From contig NC_087062.1 in assembly GCF_963678635.1 (NCBI RefSeq), positions 23,483,201 through 23,547,200 on the forward strand: a DNA stretch of 64,000 nucleotides, in the 5' to 3' direction. The stretch comes from Symsagittifera roscoffensis (taxonomy: Eukaryota; Xenacoelomorpha; Acoela; Convolutidae). This document shows positions 22,201 through 25,233 of the stretch, one piece after another; the stretch's first letter is position 1; each line of letters starts with the position of its first letter. Under the pieces are notes generated by a model that made no database searches, was not told the DNA's origin, and worked only from the letters and a program-made list of their open reading frames with translations. Made by a program: the position numbers and the translations under genes.

Positions 22201-25115
22201 TTGTTCGAGACTTATGGTCGCACCAGATGAGTTAGGACTGAAGTGTAACTCATAGAGTAATTTCGGATAGGGTACACCGTCTGCTCGTCACGCTATCTTA
22301 TTTTCGGCCGGATAGATTCGTGCAACTTCTTAGTCTAATACCGATCCTAATCTTACTCTTATACTATCTAGTCTCAGGTTGTTTAACTAGTCTCTGCTAG
22401 GCTCAATAGATCTAGGGTATACTGGTTTATTGCGGCTGCTGAAGTGCTCGGGAGAGTCCAACTAATTTCTAAGTTAAATTCAAATCTCTCTGGTGCTGAA
22501 ATTACAAGTAACTTCAGCACTTACAAATAAGTGGGTTGTTAGTTAGATGGGTTGTGATTGGTTAATATTAAATACTTTACATTGGTAAAACATTTAATTT
22601 ATCCAATCATAATATGTAGTTTAGATCAGGTTCCATTTTTATGAAGGGTGACTTTAGTTCTCTAGCTAAAACGAAGACCCTGTGTTGAAAGTTTCAGTTT
22701 TCATTTTTGTATTTCCAGCCCGCAGTGTTGATTATGTGCTGCATTGTACTGGTGACATACCACGGCTGCAGCTTACTTTTAATCTGCAAACAGAAAATAG
22801 ACGAACGAAAACTATGCGATTCGACTGAAAGTATCCATGTCGGAACCGATAAACCAGTCAAAATCGGATACGCTGCATTAGCCGGGGACGCTTTCGGACC
22901 CGTTGGCGAAAGTGTCGTCACTATTAGTATTTTCGTCATTCATTTCTGTTTTTGCACTGGGTATTTTATCTATTTGGGAAACAGCATGGAGTCTTTAGCT
23001 GAAGAGTTTCAACGGTCACGAATTTGTTCACAGCCTGAGAATTTCGTTACACGCCAACTTGAAGCCGCAGAATTACCAGAAGATCTGCTATTAAACCGAT
23101 TATGGACAAACGGAAGCGAGTTTGCAGTCGTACCGTACAAACGAGTCAAAAATGGAGTTGAGTTCGAGTGTGATTTTAGACCAGAAGATGCGCCCAAATT
23201 TAATCATCTGGTCTGGATTATGTCACCTTTTGTGGTTATTCTCTGTCTGCCAAATTTCCAAATTCTGCAAGATTTTCTCAATATTTTTCAATTCATAACT
23301 GTTATTTTTGTTTATTTTTGTTTATCTGGGTGGCTAGTTGGAGGTTAGTTGAAAAGTCAGATCACTTTTCTTACATTTCTTTCTTAAGCTTTCTTTAGCT
23401 TAACCAAAAATTGTTTCAGAGTCTCTGGAGTCTAACTTCAAGCCCTCGACCACAGTGTTCATTCCAGAAGGTCTTCTGTTCACATTTGGTCAGGCATCTA
23501 GTACTCTGGAGGGTATGGGACAAGTAAGTTCAGAGATAAAGGGTTATTAATAAATGGGTGAAATTGTTAGTTGAAAACCTGAGATTTGCCGGTTAACTTG
23601 AGAAAATGTATTTGTAACCTCATTGGAAAAGCCTCTTGGTGAAACAGTTTGAAAACTTTAATTTGCGTGGGCAATATAAAAGTATAAATTGGGAGGCAGC
23701 CTAATTTTGAGTTGAAAGCTGCTATACTTGCAATGAAAAACCGTTTATCGTTTAAGATTACTGAAGTCTACGACAACTTGTATGAAGATCACTCCTACGT
23801 GCGATCTTACCTTGCCAAAACCTTCGCAATCGCCCTTCCAGCTTACCTGACTCTGGGAATTCTGGGTTACGTAGTTCTGGGTAACAGAGTCGAACAAGTC
23901 ATCACCCAGAATTTGGGCGTGGACCAGGAGTTTGAGCTAGTTATCAACTTCTTGGTAGTTTGCATGATTCTCTTCGGATACCCTGGAATGGCTTACCCTG
24001 GCCAGAAAGTTCTGGAGCAATGGTGCTACAAAATTTGTATGTTTTTCAACCACTTTAACATTTTTCATTTTTCTCTCTCAAACGAAATTTTTTCACTTAT
24101 TTTTTACTAAGAATTTTTGCGATAATCTTATTTCGAATAGCAGAATAAAGCTGAACTTTGATACCTCTGTCTAGGAATTCAATCTTTCAATGTTGAGAGA
24201 TATGATTTGATGTAACTCGACCATAATTTTTTTGCTAAGGTTAAGCGTAACGTTCGTTGCTTGTCATCAACTAGGATCTCCGGAAAACTGCCAGTCAACA
24301 TATTTGAAAACTGAATAATTTTCTGTCGCATGAGAACTGAACTAATATCATTAGGAGGAATCTAATTTTACCTGATAAGTCCTCTTAAGGCTTTGGTTAT
24401 GCTCTAAAAATTATTTACTTTTACAAAATTATTTTTCTTCAGTGACAAGTGGTTGCTATAAAAGACAAAAAATTACCCCAAAATCTCAGCAACCCGAATC
24501 AACTGACGACTCCTCCGCCGTCAATCCAAGTAATGAGGGTGACAAAACTGGAGAAGCGGAACAACATATCTGGGCCTCGAAGACGTCCAAACTGGTCTCG
24601 AGAGTGTCTTTTGTGCTGGCAACTGTAGCTCTTAGCACTATGTTCCAGTCGTCCTTCATTTTCATATCTGCGTTCACTGGTAACAATTTTACAGTTCTGC
24701 CAATTGGTTTTTTGAACAAAAAAGACAGTCAGAATTAATCGTGCCAATAAAACGTGAGCAAAACGGTTGCACCAACAAGTTGGAAAGCGAAAATGCATCT
24801 CAAATGCAAAACTTAGAGGTTTTTTGCAAGGGCCATGTTTTGATATTCAAACGTTTTTTTTTCGTTACATAAGGACTTATTTTACATTCTTGTGTTTTAG
24901 GTGCCATGGACAATTGTCTTTTGTCTTTGATCTTCCCCGCTGCAATTCACACCAAACTGATGATGGGAGATGGGTCCTCTGGCCAAGGAACACATGGGAT
25001 GGGGCGTACAGGGACCCAAGTGAAGAATGGACTGATGATGGTGTTTGGACTGTGTCTCGCGTGCGTCTCTCTTATCAGTTTCTCACTCATAGACACACAA
25101 GTCAAACTGGTGTGA
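1267..25115 (+). CDS. Amino-acid transporter, AAAP family (SLC32/SLC36-like), 7 coding exons
   Basis: Coding exons: 1267-1382, 3147-3243, 22719-23343, 23420-23523, 23700-24036, 24443-24679 and 24901-25115. They sum to 1731 nt (576 residues plus TGA), and every junction is GT-AG and keeps phase. The N terminus is a short hydrophilic tail (about 38 residues). Next comes the first membrane helix with the family signature FLGLPYTISRVG in exon 2. Exon 3 carries helices with HGCSLLL and IGYAALAGDAFG, and a hydrophilic loop rich in charged residues. Exon 4 has the TFGQASSTLEGMGQ segment, equivalent to the family's FSYTSQxxxPSLEGNM region. Exon 6 has a cytosolic Ser/Asp-rich insert. The last exon ends with two helices. 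Members are secondary transporters that move amino acids across plasma or vesicle membranes with H+ or Na+. The length fits SLC32 (about 525 residues), but I cannot separate SLC32 from SLC36/38 by eye. Intron 2 holds an antisense 18.9-kb retroelement; without it the intron would be about 0.56 kb. Confidence 0.87.
1450..1740 (+). repeat. Interspersed repeat, G-tract / 'gcgcgcactcc' family, copy 1
   Basis: Shares with 2640-2870 and, inverted, with 36880-37260 an ordered set of blocks: a G-rich stretch, a run of T, then 'cgggcgcgcactcctct', an 'atatatt' block, 'ccg..aagtttagg', and 'ataccaaagtccccc'. It lies in intron 1 of the transporter gene. The apparent 75-codon frame here comes from this repeat and is not treated as a gene. 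Confidence 0.55.
2640..2870 (+). repeat. Interspersed repeat, G-tract / 'gcgcgctcc' family, copy 2
   Basis: Same block order as 1450-1740: G-rich runs, 'ttttttcggcgcgcgctccc', 'agtatatattggcgcc', 'aataccaaaggggg'. A separate run of about 17 G lies nearby at 2324-2340. In transporter intron 1; non-coding. Confidence 0.5.
3720..4127 (-). repeat. 3' LTR of the retroelement
   Basis: A 408-bp repeat matching 22228-22635 except for one base. Read on the element's sense strand it starts TGGAACC and ends CCTAACTCA. It contains CCAAT-type boxes, a candidate polyadenylation signal AATAAA (plus-strand TTTATT at 3918-3923), and an imperfect hairpin at 3985-4012 (GTGCTGAA pairing with TTCAGCAC, then TTAC with GTAA). 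Confidence 0.95.
4128..5677 (-). other. 3' non-coding region of the retroelement with polypurine tract
   Basis: About 1.55 kb between the 3'-UTR intron and the 3' LTR. No minus-strand frame of useful length is visible; frames on the plus strand here are antisense and lack family features. The bases just upstream of the 3' LTR on the sense strand read CCCGGATGGG, a short purine stretch at the place where the plus-strand primer tract is expected. Confidence 0.5.
5678..5745 (-). other. Candidate 68-nt spliceosomal intron directly after the last stop codon
   Basis: On the minus strand the stop codon TAA (5751-5749) is followed by CAG|GTAAGT, an ideal 5' splice site. A perfect TACTAAC branch motif lies at 5722-5716, and TTTATTCAG ends at 5678. 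The implied intron is 68 nt and begins 3 nt after the stop, so it is in the 3' UTR of the 601-aa ORF. Confidence 0.6.
5749..7554 (-). CDS. 601-aa retroelement ORF of unknown function (last ORF)
   Basis: I do not recognise this protein. The first ~200 residues are low-complexity and rich in Ser, Pro, Asn and Thr. From about residue 205 (RAYRTFKRKFPNHPF) to the end there is a globular-looking region rich in aromatic residues and His, with few Cys and no clear membrane segment or signal peptide. The ATG overlaps the stop of the 872-aa ORF as ATGA, which suggests termination-reinitiation or translation from its own spliced RNA. A consensus intron starts 3 nt after the stop. Its place after the env-like gene suggests an accessory, matrix-like or tegument-like role, but that is only a positional guess. 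Confidence 0.75.
   Translation of the reverse strand: MSRQLGSLHRSNSHPTNLTSPIPIIPLFAFPPPDFPSSNVTSGMNSDTNSHISVLYSISQLNNPNIETPDEFADSEPSPSNNFHNSSNFSQPPFQPILSNNPDPITPTPSYASQVTPTYSSYHSDQSSHSPDTPRISPELDNFITLQQQPYHLNTPTINQISSTINSSNPPTPIPSSNYTESIAPSSTSTESSLNTNRAYRTFKRKFPNHPFPAKPGTAREYINHPKHTNTKEFLAITLPSFPQYTLNTPHDTNETCNFVDEYVLMPTLSWTSYYHFTNPLCLPLSNTHIDIERNTDMLYRLTTPLTPRQFTYVGYKKSLKTHTAPRANEYTLEYYDHNIIRANQDQFLDDDRFANPQITEKFFIKTPYTFTLNIFDRKFDHIISDALTDTQAYESFKERFQIFSLTFHFLAPHERDLHCSHDIMLRTKQTHTYSYYRFIQNHFDLHTPSRQPHHRFQFINSKYTSPFFLNFTYCIKDTNLHGILRNYDPITQMYIFCPITKTFNAEESRPFLIPHEFVQPIEIPILEFIHNTKFNHKLYNLIQNTPYEFAVGTEELTTIKALQLLWPLLQTKNIIRILAKLLTTSELIHDIFPHGFFPDD
7551..10169 (-). CDS. env: 872-aa envelope-like glycoprotein of the retroelement
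   Basis: The protein starts with a signal-peptide-like hydrophobic stretch (YILKLLIFLQLPFLVIS) and has a long Cys-containing ectodomain. Around residues 690-765 are hydrophobic segments (WPYYILEKLTILYAMFNFIGF and ARILFAGFFGIFSTS), followed by a ~100-residue Pro/Gln/Asn-rich cytoplasmic tail. The ectodomain segment LHHLCELERTQIL, then AGYLLSGNRS, a WFYTC block, a CYKRIPIFYKNK block and VDT..R..., ending in a CG pair, recalls the glycoproteins of chuviruses (class III-like fusogens) known to be captured by some LTR elements. This comes from memory and was not checked by search. The expected role is membrane fusion or attachment, which could make the element infectious. The frame has no break. 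Its start overlaps the end of the upstream start-less frame by 13 nt, and its stop overlaps the next ATG (ATGA). Confidence 0.7.
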   Translation of the reverse strand: MYILKLLIFLQLPFLVISNQNINPSSRTGPQDLLVTHYDCEENEQKTLHKYAINQVSQCETEPQAIETTDVIATLYSKARATTVTGYKFTATFSEKKVHCSQVSNGNKNRLDHESFYQSNIERLLHLNPDDCKNELLRLNITQNKNSQRKLVNFQVFPDSVHQSQLERHQGHIKLDKKYPYNGAHGRLTYDLHDKHWIPHIGINDPSNCKADTKNKGYQEIMFFDWKIQLEKIQLTRDLSDNTMIYQGIRLPCKNDQGYCDPTTRTQATIVWFPEDTCTTFQVAKIHARMIKFHEKYFIQSIPYEQVHSSRKLSSNFRNIDNIENKLTRFQIYQETELACKYRNPLHRTQYSEILVEYEKGFDMTTGKIKIDPYATGHPLNEGTSYIPVNFEKSNGQPGGHLKPHDTRSTRLQELSLMNTTYFGNIHYDIHLDMKLDYTISRIFQEMSLSELETLHHLCELERTQILQSLALAVLKIPYAGYLLSGNRSNFLDYEGNILWFYTCTKKVSPLYVFEDKRCYKRIPIFYKNKVHFVDTLSRRTYFWDTAVPCGSENSHNVVQLNPDENKYYLLTPYPTLMQSLKKFSPESIRAIARNPNIDLQSIGIYSKSDIQHHIRTQQFQELLTQMDTIQRQSIDQNLRKLAETAGFADIYTQDYSGYFKDIKDYIYLNGEKYRPQDISPINIFSFVTLKNEILDFLGWPYYILEKLTILYAMFNFIGFLFSLLKGIYNTCAIHTQVNRQASVARILFAGFFGIFSTSINKILLDAQIKEYNTKITTRQNTYDEEHNNVDITPTAPQLPPLPNNHPLSLVPRNLRNLAITHNSNFRLTTSQSPIQHIMTHQSQDDNTYEQIIEQPHTTAFQSQNNHFFSPR
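10157..10516 (-). CDS. Start-less 119-codon frame just before the env-like gene
   Basis: Open from the base after a TAG (10519-10517) to TAA (10159-10157), with no ATG anywhere. It begins NTFTAPPPLFGQ, continues with a helical, Gln/Asn/Arg-rich part (WALNRLQYRQDIHNDIR), and ends in a Tyr-rich stretch. It overlaps the Pro/Ser/Thr-rich frame by 50 nt (10467-10516) in the frame one base downstream. It could be the C-terminal part of that protein, reached by a +1 shift or separated by a single-base indel in this copy, or an exon reached by splicing. No family recognised. Confidence 0.5.
   Translation of the reverse strand, partial: NTFTAPPPLFGQHQESNRLHNWALNRLQYRQDIHNDIRDHNIQILQQNSLQLKFEITVKLNNITQHPYPLNPPNITAQSLPPPFITTEVIYKYDRYTKNTIGYITFYNPYSGLSYTCIF
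10467..11285 (-). CDS. Start-less 272-codon Pro/Ser/Thr/Asn-rich frame
   Basis: Open from after TAA (11288-11286) to TAA (10469-10467), without any ATG. Composition is strongly biased to Pro, Ser, Thr, Asn and Gln, resembling the N-terminal part of the 601-aa ORF. Short motifs such as RVHFDIPQSPSQNTPENP suggest a disordered linker or phospho-acceptor region. AG acceptor-like sites that would enter this frame at phase 0 lie at 11253 and 11241 (both CAG). An open frame of this length in AT-rich DNA with no Met suggests a spliced exon, a non-AUG start, or a fusion by frameshift. It is followed by a second start-less frame that may be its continuation. Confidence 0.55.
   Translation of the reverse strand, partial: FKKPSKIATQQSQNQSSPTSSQDSKTPPSITQNPQTSTRISFQDNPYTFEERHARLSEPLEPVQRQAPLSEPTYNLYPTLPQELSRIKNSSQNQNTVEINRQIIHPRRNRNFQTPRVHFDIPQSPSQNTPENPIGILPETPTLLSQRSTSSLPSDYLGSTPTSEQIRENPFNPPNQASRLPYWTTHSFTQGEPNLVNDPIDISTDTTTSSSLPETLSLPSTPSISQFSPPPFNLNFPNNLDARYREQSSINIPLRLEYIYSTSTTIWTTSRK
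11294..11482 (-). CDS. 62-aa membrane protein with two hydrophobic segments
   Basis: A small protein with two predicted membrane segments (FLLFVIFIAFLSSLILTI and IFTFALATILLILFL) separated by a short basic CKCIKK turn, and a charged C-terminal tail. Its ATG overlaps the stop of the 76-aa ORF as ATGA. Two-helix hairpins of this size are typical of viroporins; that role is inference from shape only. It could also be a chance frame, but the coupled start and shared character with its neighbour argue against this. Confidence 0.5.
   Translation of the reverse strand: MIRTIFSRTDIFLLFVIFIAFLSSLILTICKCIKKAIFTFALATILLILFLEEYYNKHKISH
11479..11709 (-). CDS. 76-aa very hydrophobic protein
   Basis: Almost the whole chain between residues 10 and 62 is Ile/Leu/Phe-rich, enough for two or more membrane segments, with a short basic C-terminal tail. 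The ATG directly follows the stop of the preceding 50-codon frame (TAAATG) and its stop overlaps the next ATG. A consensus donor CACAG|GTACGA lies inside it (exon end at 11507), so it may also contribute an alternative exon. No homologue recognised. Confidence 0.45.
   Translation of the reverse strand: MLFSQTVAQILINFKHFFSILEAFIIFLFDILEYFLIILIIFCNIFLIFYTILELFLQLSKTLEYIHRYDFNNLSK
11710..11862 (-). CDS. Start-less 50-codon frame leading into the small membrane ORFs
   Basis: Opens after TAA at 11865-11863 and ends with TAA at 11712-11710, with no ATG. It starts with a basic patch (RKRRPPSHHENC), then an amphipathic, Lys/Gln-rich stretch. The stop is joined to the next ATG (TAAATG). It may be an exon joined to a leader by splicing. 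Small and unproven. Confidence 0.3.
   Translation of the reverse strand, partial: RKRRPPSHHENCPQQFFTKLNPLVKKLINNSTTLENRLKQQKIFDQEIIS
11863..12309 (-). other. Non-coding spacer between Gag-Pol and the downstream ORF cluster
   Basis: About 450 bases with stops in all minus-strand frames. The 12-mer actttaggctaa occurs twice (about 11912 and 11939) on the plus strand. Splice acceptors or an internal promoter for the env-side transcripts would be expected here, but I cannot pick one reliably. Confidence 0.4.
12310..20532 (-). CDS. gag-pol: Gag-Pol polyprotein, Ty3/gypsy type, 2740 aa in one frame
   Basis: One uninterrupted frame. Residues 1-~600 are an acidic then Asn/Gln/Ser-rich Gag N terminus. 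A retrotransposon Gag (capsid) domain follows with NWKRFTQEFSKMF at about 690. The zinc knuckle WCNYCRRYGHSISEC (CX2CX4HX4C) is near residue 840. An Arg/Asn/Ser/Tyr-rich nucleocapsid-like tract spans about 900-1080. The protease has LIDSGAESN near 1231. Reverse transcriptase runs about 1600-1800 with YLDDV near 1736, and RNase H has YAMCDASN and TDHKPI (near 1956). Integrase shows the HHCC zinc domain (GHSG...CNDCIVC near 2285), the core Asp/Glu residues (FDTKGP, TDNGTEF near 2382, NGLVEGMNR near 2411) and a C-terminal GPY/F module (LRKGPYQII near 2595). The tail is Asn/Lys-rich. It makes the capsid, copies the RNA and inserts the cDNA. All catalytic signatures look intact. Gag and Pol share one frame, so no frameshift is needed. 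The start overlaps the 155-aa ORF by 26 nt. Confidence 0.95.
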   Translation of the reverse strand: MSSTHTPGEESPDDDEIFPFIVDADTDRGQHIFCQNLLVNLFEPGISPCKTEFPDVKIKRQIIDHYLKDICNITQQYGIYSIEFTSPNHNNRKYTIQTDDLDLEFSKVFSEYIKSIQYHNSQRANSIFTNEVFAIIYSYISILENEIPLTNVSPKETSKHLRVRHEITLLSSYLNIIKENFTKDDVSQHTKHDLQKILAWFIIDYFTHNIDLIAQARKNFRPQNSNDDTAITEQSDYVWDPEWSHPAFISFPQSISSQAIGTISYIRDYVRVIPLTIDATPLNYNTFLPDTQNNSLNSTVIHNENLNGTRNLTQQDIQTPSHFINEEIVHTTTTQQSISPIRPNLTTPRNTNPSQTQVTLQSTVKPSVAPKYSHMDHQTYRPMTIPSKTRKTFTRNNFADHNYNYTHPSKTYNQPQRNFNQYTRSRNWDNPMAQPNSTNFQTNPPRDHSENYPFFQQNKNKKQTSYQMDYLSSDDDFLQPDIFAQNTQEYRRQGIQRTRTNHRNFSPQPIDAQHQQPIQQQNPINTQSFQPNQQQNPTTAHSYQPSQMQNEIPLPYYLQQHEITRNQLSNFSQMPNAAESLQMTMNPYLMGGSSITSNKPLMVFTGTDPEYSVEDYLNAVTANLILNIGPEPINTPLHQNWIHRRTALIQTTLDGAAQKWFSVLPLEIKSNWKRFTQEFSKMFDSERNKQQQRVLCNEIRRLPNETIKQIAVRIETLVRKAYSLNTHDYKNTKMTEILMMTLTPQLRKIAIKKRASHPSSIREPDLDFRKLVDKLEQAEITMKLEETENLKLQYVNRIETTPTNINNIQESETDLVEKITEILNIYEKNPNFKGKPSFKKWCNYCRRYGHSISECRQKQQDNQNKPQKYKEPNKSFYQYMKKDQNLPNKTVYSNNSSGKPLPNNTNYTRNQSPYNSSYRGRSPERKNTNNSSQNHYNRPNSRNNYSRSNSNTQRFVSRSNSQSRNNYYPNNQSRNSSYNRNRNYSYNRNRSYSNNRNQNYPNNRSRNNSYNRSNYNRPNNNYQNRSRNNSQNRHSSYNNRYRNYSQSPHRNNNNYNNSNNRHRSSTPKHQRQINQVQSNPETTSDPPGIDDTVTDTLQLNQINCTSSDSESDTENTLSINMIKVENDYESVIYEQPFPSHIYENQSEFLQNYYTTPINSTPTTQETNEINTTDQTNKNTKTKCLNTNHIYQNIQKEQPKEKIWTIPFLLESPRNKEFQPPDLEIDFLIDSGAESNIINIPTWNEIKTLHPKLTPLETSSKLATAQGSTLINYGKIQLFLLPTRTMEQSKILNKPFKQIFHITDIKYNIIGIPFISKYIPTINILNSKILIKDKYTKTKETSLTFFQRLNKQPPFFSKFYPIFNQQRKHLKPLSGNIYNFSIKQVHQYDKEQNKQKFYMSEFEFKPIHKFFKITISSIKYLKNSNSDIISLHVYNNTPYQVTLPLGLLGYCETNATISPIHEKAYRVNNILQLLDICQSTILNEELSINNIISNENRNTDYFTKTPYFKPTFNISNYTEDQQKFLTMFNFQHSQITQDEFEKLAKQLIEYSSVYATSKFDVGKISSSLHLPLKPDAVFKKQRASKVPIHLHDKVNRLLDILEQYNIISPVNKEEQPKGNTFINPVIILAKGESLKIVLDARYLNSLIDESKCNWPIEPIQVILTKINGKYFTTADMNSAYNQMPLDEQSRRLTQFVIGNQQYEFNRLFYGISIGPAAFSAFMSKIFRPLILKKNAITYLDDVFMQSQTKDEMFNVLEKYHQILQNENLKAAPDKSHFFLTRVKFLGHNIERKTITPLKSRIDAIQKLQPPTNKKKIQEFLGMLNFLSKYVYKMQLYLRPFYNILRQQNNFEWNTEHQTRFEEVKKLLTEQISNTIPDSNQPFYAMCDASNFGIGAALLQSHNGTNKMNLISANSRLFTQAELRLSTLMRECTAIIYTLTEYEFLILGSKHPTVLFTDHKPIIFLFTQKSNPNHRVYRFQLILMKFPNLHIVWTAGKNLALPDTLSRNTPPELLTRKTTVEIPKNIKFYLAENETSPRLECKYAVKTDIEQSQINSLQHFPLYLDCQNNHYEVDLLGTSTFKPIPYSQWIKNNTQQKRTKQHPPKKDHFPLIEKEDLTDKINLSGPQTNDSKYTINQVFDLHDPLDTIPLSKLEIENIFLPPTETITVSTLKQYQNLDPIIRQLKSWHKYKTKPIKADSTILGNKTLLRYFRKFNNTTINENTDLLEYNLNESTVPCLPLSMILIAFNISHTQNIKGHSGSEKTYSNFIQNFYFPNAPIWIKVLCNDCIVCQLNKPYPNQKQIAQKQDFKGQSLYFNHRISFDTKGPISPSSEGNSYIMVIVDAFTHYVALNPVPHCNAYYAYTTLYEHWIAKFGLPEILVTDNGTEFINNEIITLCHLYNIKHKPRTSHAPWTNGLVEGMNRSLQEYLRCIINGNDTKYTEWSADVKLFPLAYNSQITTTLGMSPYEMVFNQKPRKPIMFTANSHKNAQGYCQPNKDSICYNLPLHTHDEDHFHHPQILKLASGTHTEWILNRDKKHNEIYQKITKKLLQRQNINEQINSRFTPASELKIGTFVLIPNFNTQKGISKKLQPLRKGPYQIIAKPTDVTYKITDSNKKEIVQHRNNLLPYYPKEYALRELTQLYSFTGLKIIQNEPHLKNTEQNDNPTENQNTKPTATKNNTQNHKESPKQRKNRKMTEQIIPQEEIDKSEHRKTTRLRNQPRKNYKMFIPQSKILKKVEFKK
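20507..20974 (-). CDS. 155-aa basic accessory ORF upstream of Gag-Pol
   Basis: No family recognised. Residues ~38-62 form a dense Arg/Lys block (IRTKRQTLKRKIITKQRQI and TRKR), and a second basic patch, GKRRIKKQYKHK, lies near 110. Between them are Ser/Asp/Glu runs (SESETNS, SDSETTSNSS) that resemble casein-kinase-type acceptor sites. The pattern suits a nuclear RNA- or DNA-binding regulator, as in the small regulatory proteins of complex retroviruses; this is inference from composition. It is the first substantial ORF after the leader. It ends 26 nt inside gag-pol in a different frame, so ribosomes must reach the Gag start by leaky scanning, reinitiation or a spliced RNA. Confidence 0.6.
   Translation of the reverse strand: MSFKNLGNKQTIVLHNCEIDNKKYDLVITPHTQTVGYIRTKRQTLKRKIITKQRQITRKRFSKNRNAFSESETNSLDELYKLKESIDKNCPIHDQLYFSDSETTSNSSQRGKRRIKKQYKHKPVHLYNWNQPIRHINNYILTVIERKNELNAHSR
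21161..21172 (-). promoter_or_regulatory. Candidate major splice donors in the leader
   Basis: On the sense (minus) strand GTAAGA starts at 21171 and GTAAGT at 21161, ten bases apart, downstream of the primer binding site and upstream of the first accessory ORF. That is where retroviruses place the donor for subgenomic RNAs. Such RNAs would explain the start-less downstream frames. Confidence 0.35.
21492..21576 (-). repeat. Two identical 25-bp hairpin units in the leader, 60 bp apart
   Basis: Units at 21492-21516 and 21552-21576 are identical. Each contains CAAGG-ATAAG-CCTTG, a 5-bp stem with a 5-base loop, flanked by GATC on both sides. Exact conservation in an otherwise diverging leader suggests a functional RNA element or a recent duplication. 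Confidence 0.6.
21907..22140 (-). CDS. 77-aa ORF in the retroelement leader
   Basis: The first ATG-initiated frame of useful size after the primer binding site (ATG at 22140-22138). The sequence is mixed and slightly basic, with LPGIGRRPRAKDD near residue 28. No family recognised. It may be an upstream ORF that modulates translation of the next ORFs, or a chance frame. Confidence 0.3.
   Translation of the reverse strand: MLYDNNLIEMSLRLNRSEPIFRTITELPGIGRRPRAKDDIRQSRNLPYSYMIVRQKPEQTFIFRILLAMNLDFHLQT
22208..22225 (-). promoter_or_regulatory. Candidate tRNA primer binding site
   Basis: Two bases inside the 5' LTR the sense strand reads TGGTGCGACCATAAGTCT, starting with the TGG expected from pairing to a tRNA 3' CCA. 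The plus strand just beyond has GTTCGAG (22203-22209), like a tRNA T-loop. I could not match it to a specific tRNA; the spacing is one base short of a standard tRNA 3' arm. Confidence 0.65.
22228..22635 (-). repeat. 5' LTR of the retroelement
   Basis: A 408-bp copy of 3720-4127 with a single difference (G at 22551). As the 5' LTR it would drive transcription leftwards, away from transporter exon 3, which begins 83 bases to its right. Confidence 0.95.
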
Positions 25116-25227
25116 ACAAAAAGGACAAAAGTGTGAAGAAAAACAAACAGTTTGACTAAAAATTGCCCAATACAGAAAATTTTCTAGAAGTTTTGGAAAA
25201 GTATATATACAAGAAGAAAGAAAACTG

Positions 25228-25233
25228 AATAAA
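25228..25233 (+). terminator. Polyadenylation signal of the transporter gene
   Basis: AATAAA 113 bases after the transporter stop codon, the first such hexamer downstream; a likely 3' end signal. Confidence 0.5.

Larger units (their letters stand above)
20975..22207 (-). promoter_or_regulatory. 5' leader of the retroelement with internal repeats
   Basis: About 1.2 kb between the primer binding site and the 155-aa ORF. It holds degenerate direct repeats on a ~110-bp period between about 21040 and 21450 (blocks like 'tgggtct' followed by 'agggttgg' and 'atcgat'), and two identical 25-bp hairpin units (21492-21516, 21552-21576). Two donor-like sites are read on the minus strand: GTAAGT starting at 21161 and GTAAGA starting at 21171. 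Packaging, dimerisation and splice control are the expected roles of such a leader. Confidence 0.55.
3720..22635 (-). mobile_element. Complete 18.9-kb Ty3/gypsy-type LTR retroelement with env-like and accessory ORFs
   Basis: Bounded by two 408-bp direct LTRs (3720-4127 and 22228-22635) that differ only at 4043 (A) versus 22551 (G). Both LTRs begin TG and end CA in either reading. A 4-base TTTT flanks both sides (3716-3719 and 22636-22639) as a possible target duplication. All long frames inside lie on the minus strand, so the right LTR is the 5' LTR. Order from 5' to 3': LTR, primer binding site, leader, 77-aa ORF, 155-aa ORF, Gag-Pol (2740 aa), a gap, 50-codon frame, 76-aa ORF, 62-aa ORF, start-less Pro/Ser/Thr-rich frame, second start-less frame, 872-aa env-like ORF, 601-aa ORF, 3'-UTR intron, non-coding tail, LTR. 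The Pol order RT-RNase H-integrase is typical of Ty3/gypsy (Metaviridae). The length is two to three times that of usual members. It sits antisense in transporter intron 2. Confidence 0.95.

Noticed and set aside
22180-22225. Possible tRNA gene next to the 5' LTR (GTTCGAG ... CACCA on the plus strand)
   Set aside because: No D-arm or anticodon arm can be folded upstream and the T stem does not pair; the primer-binding-site reading explains it.
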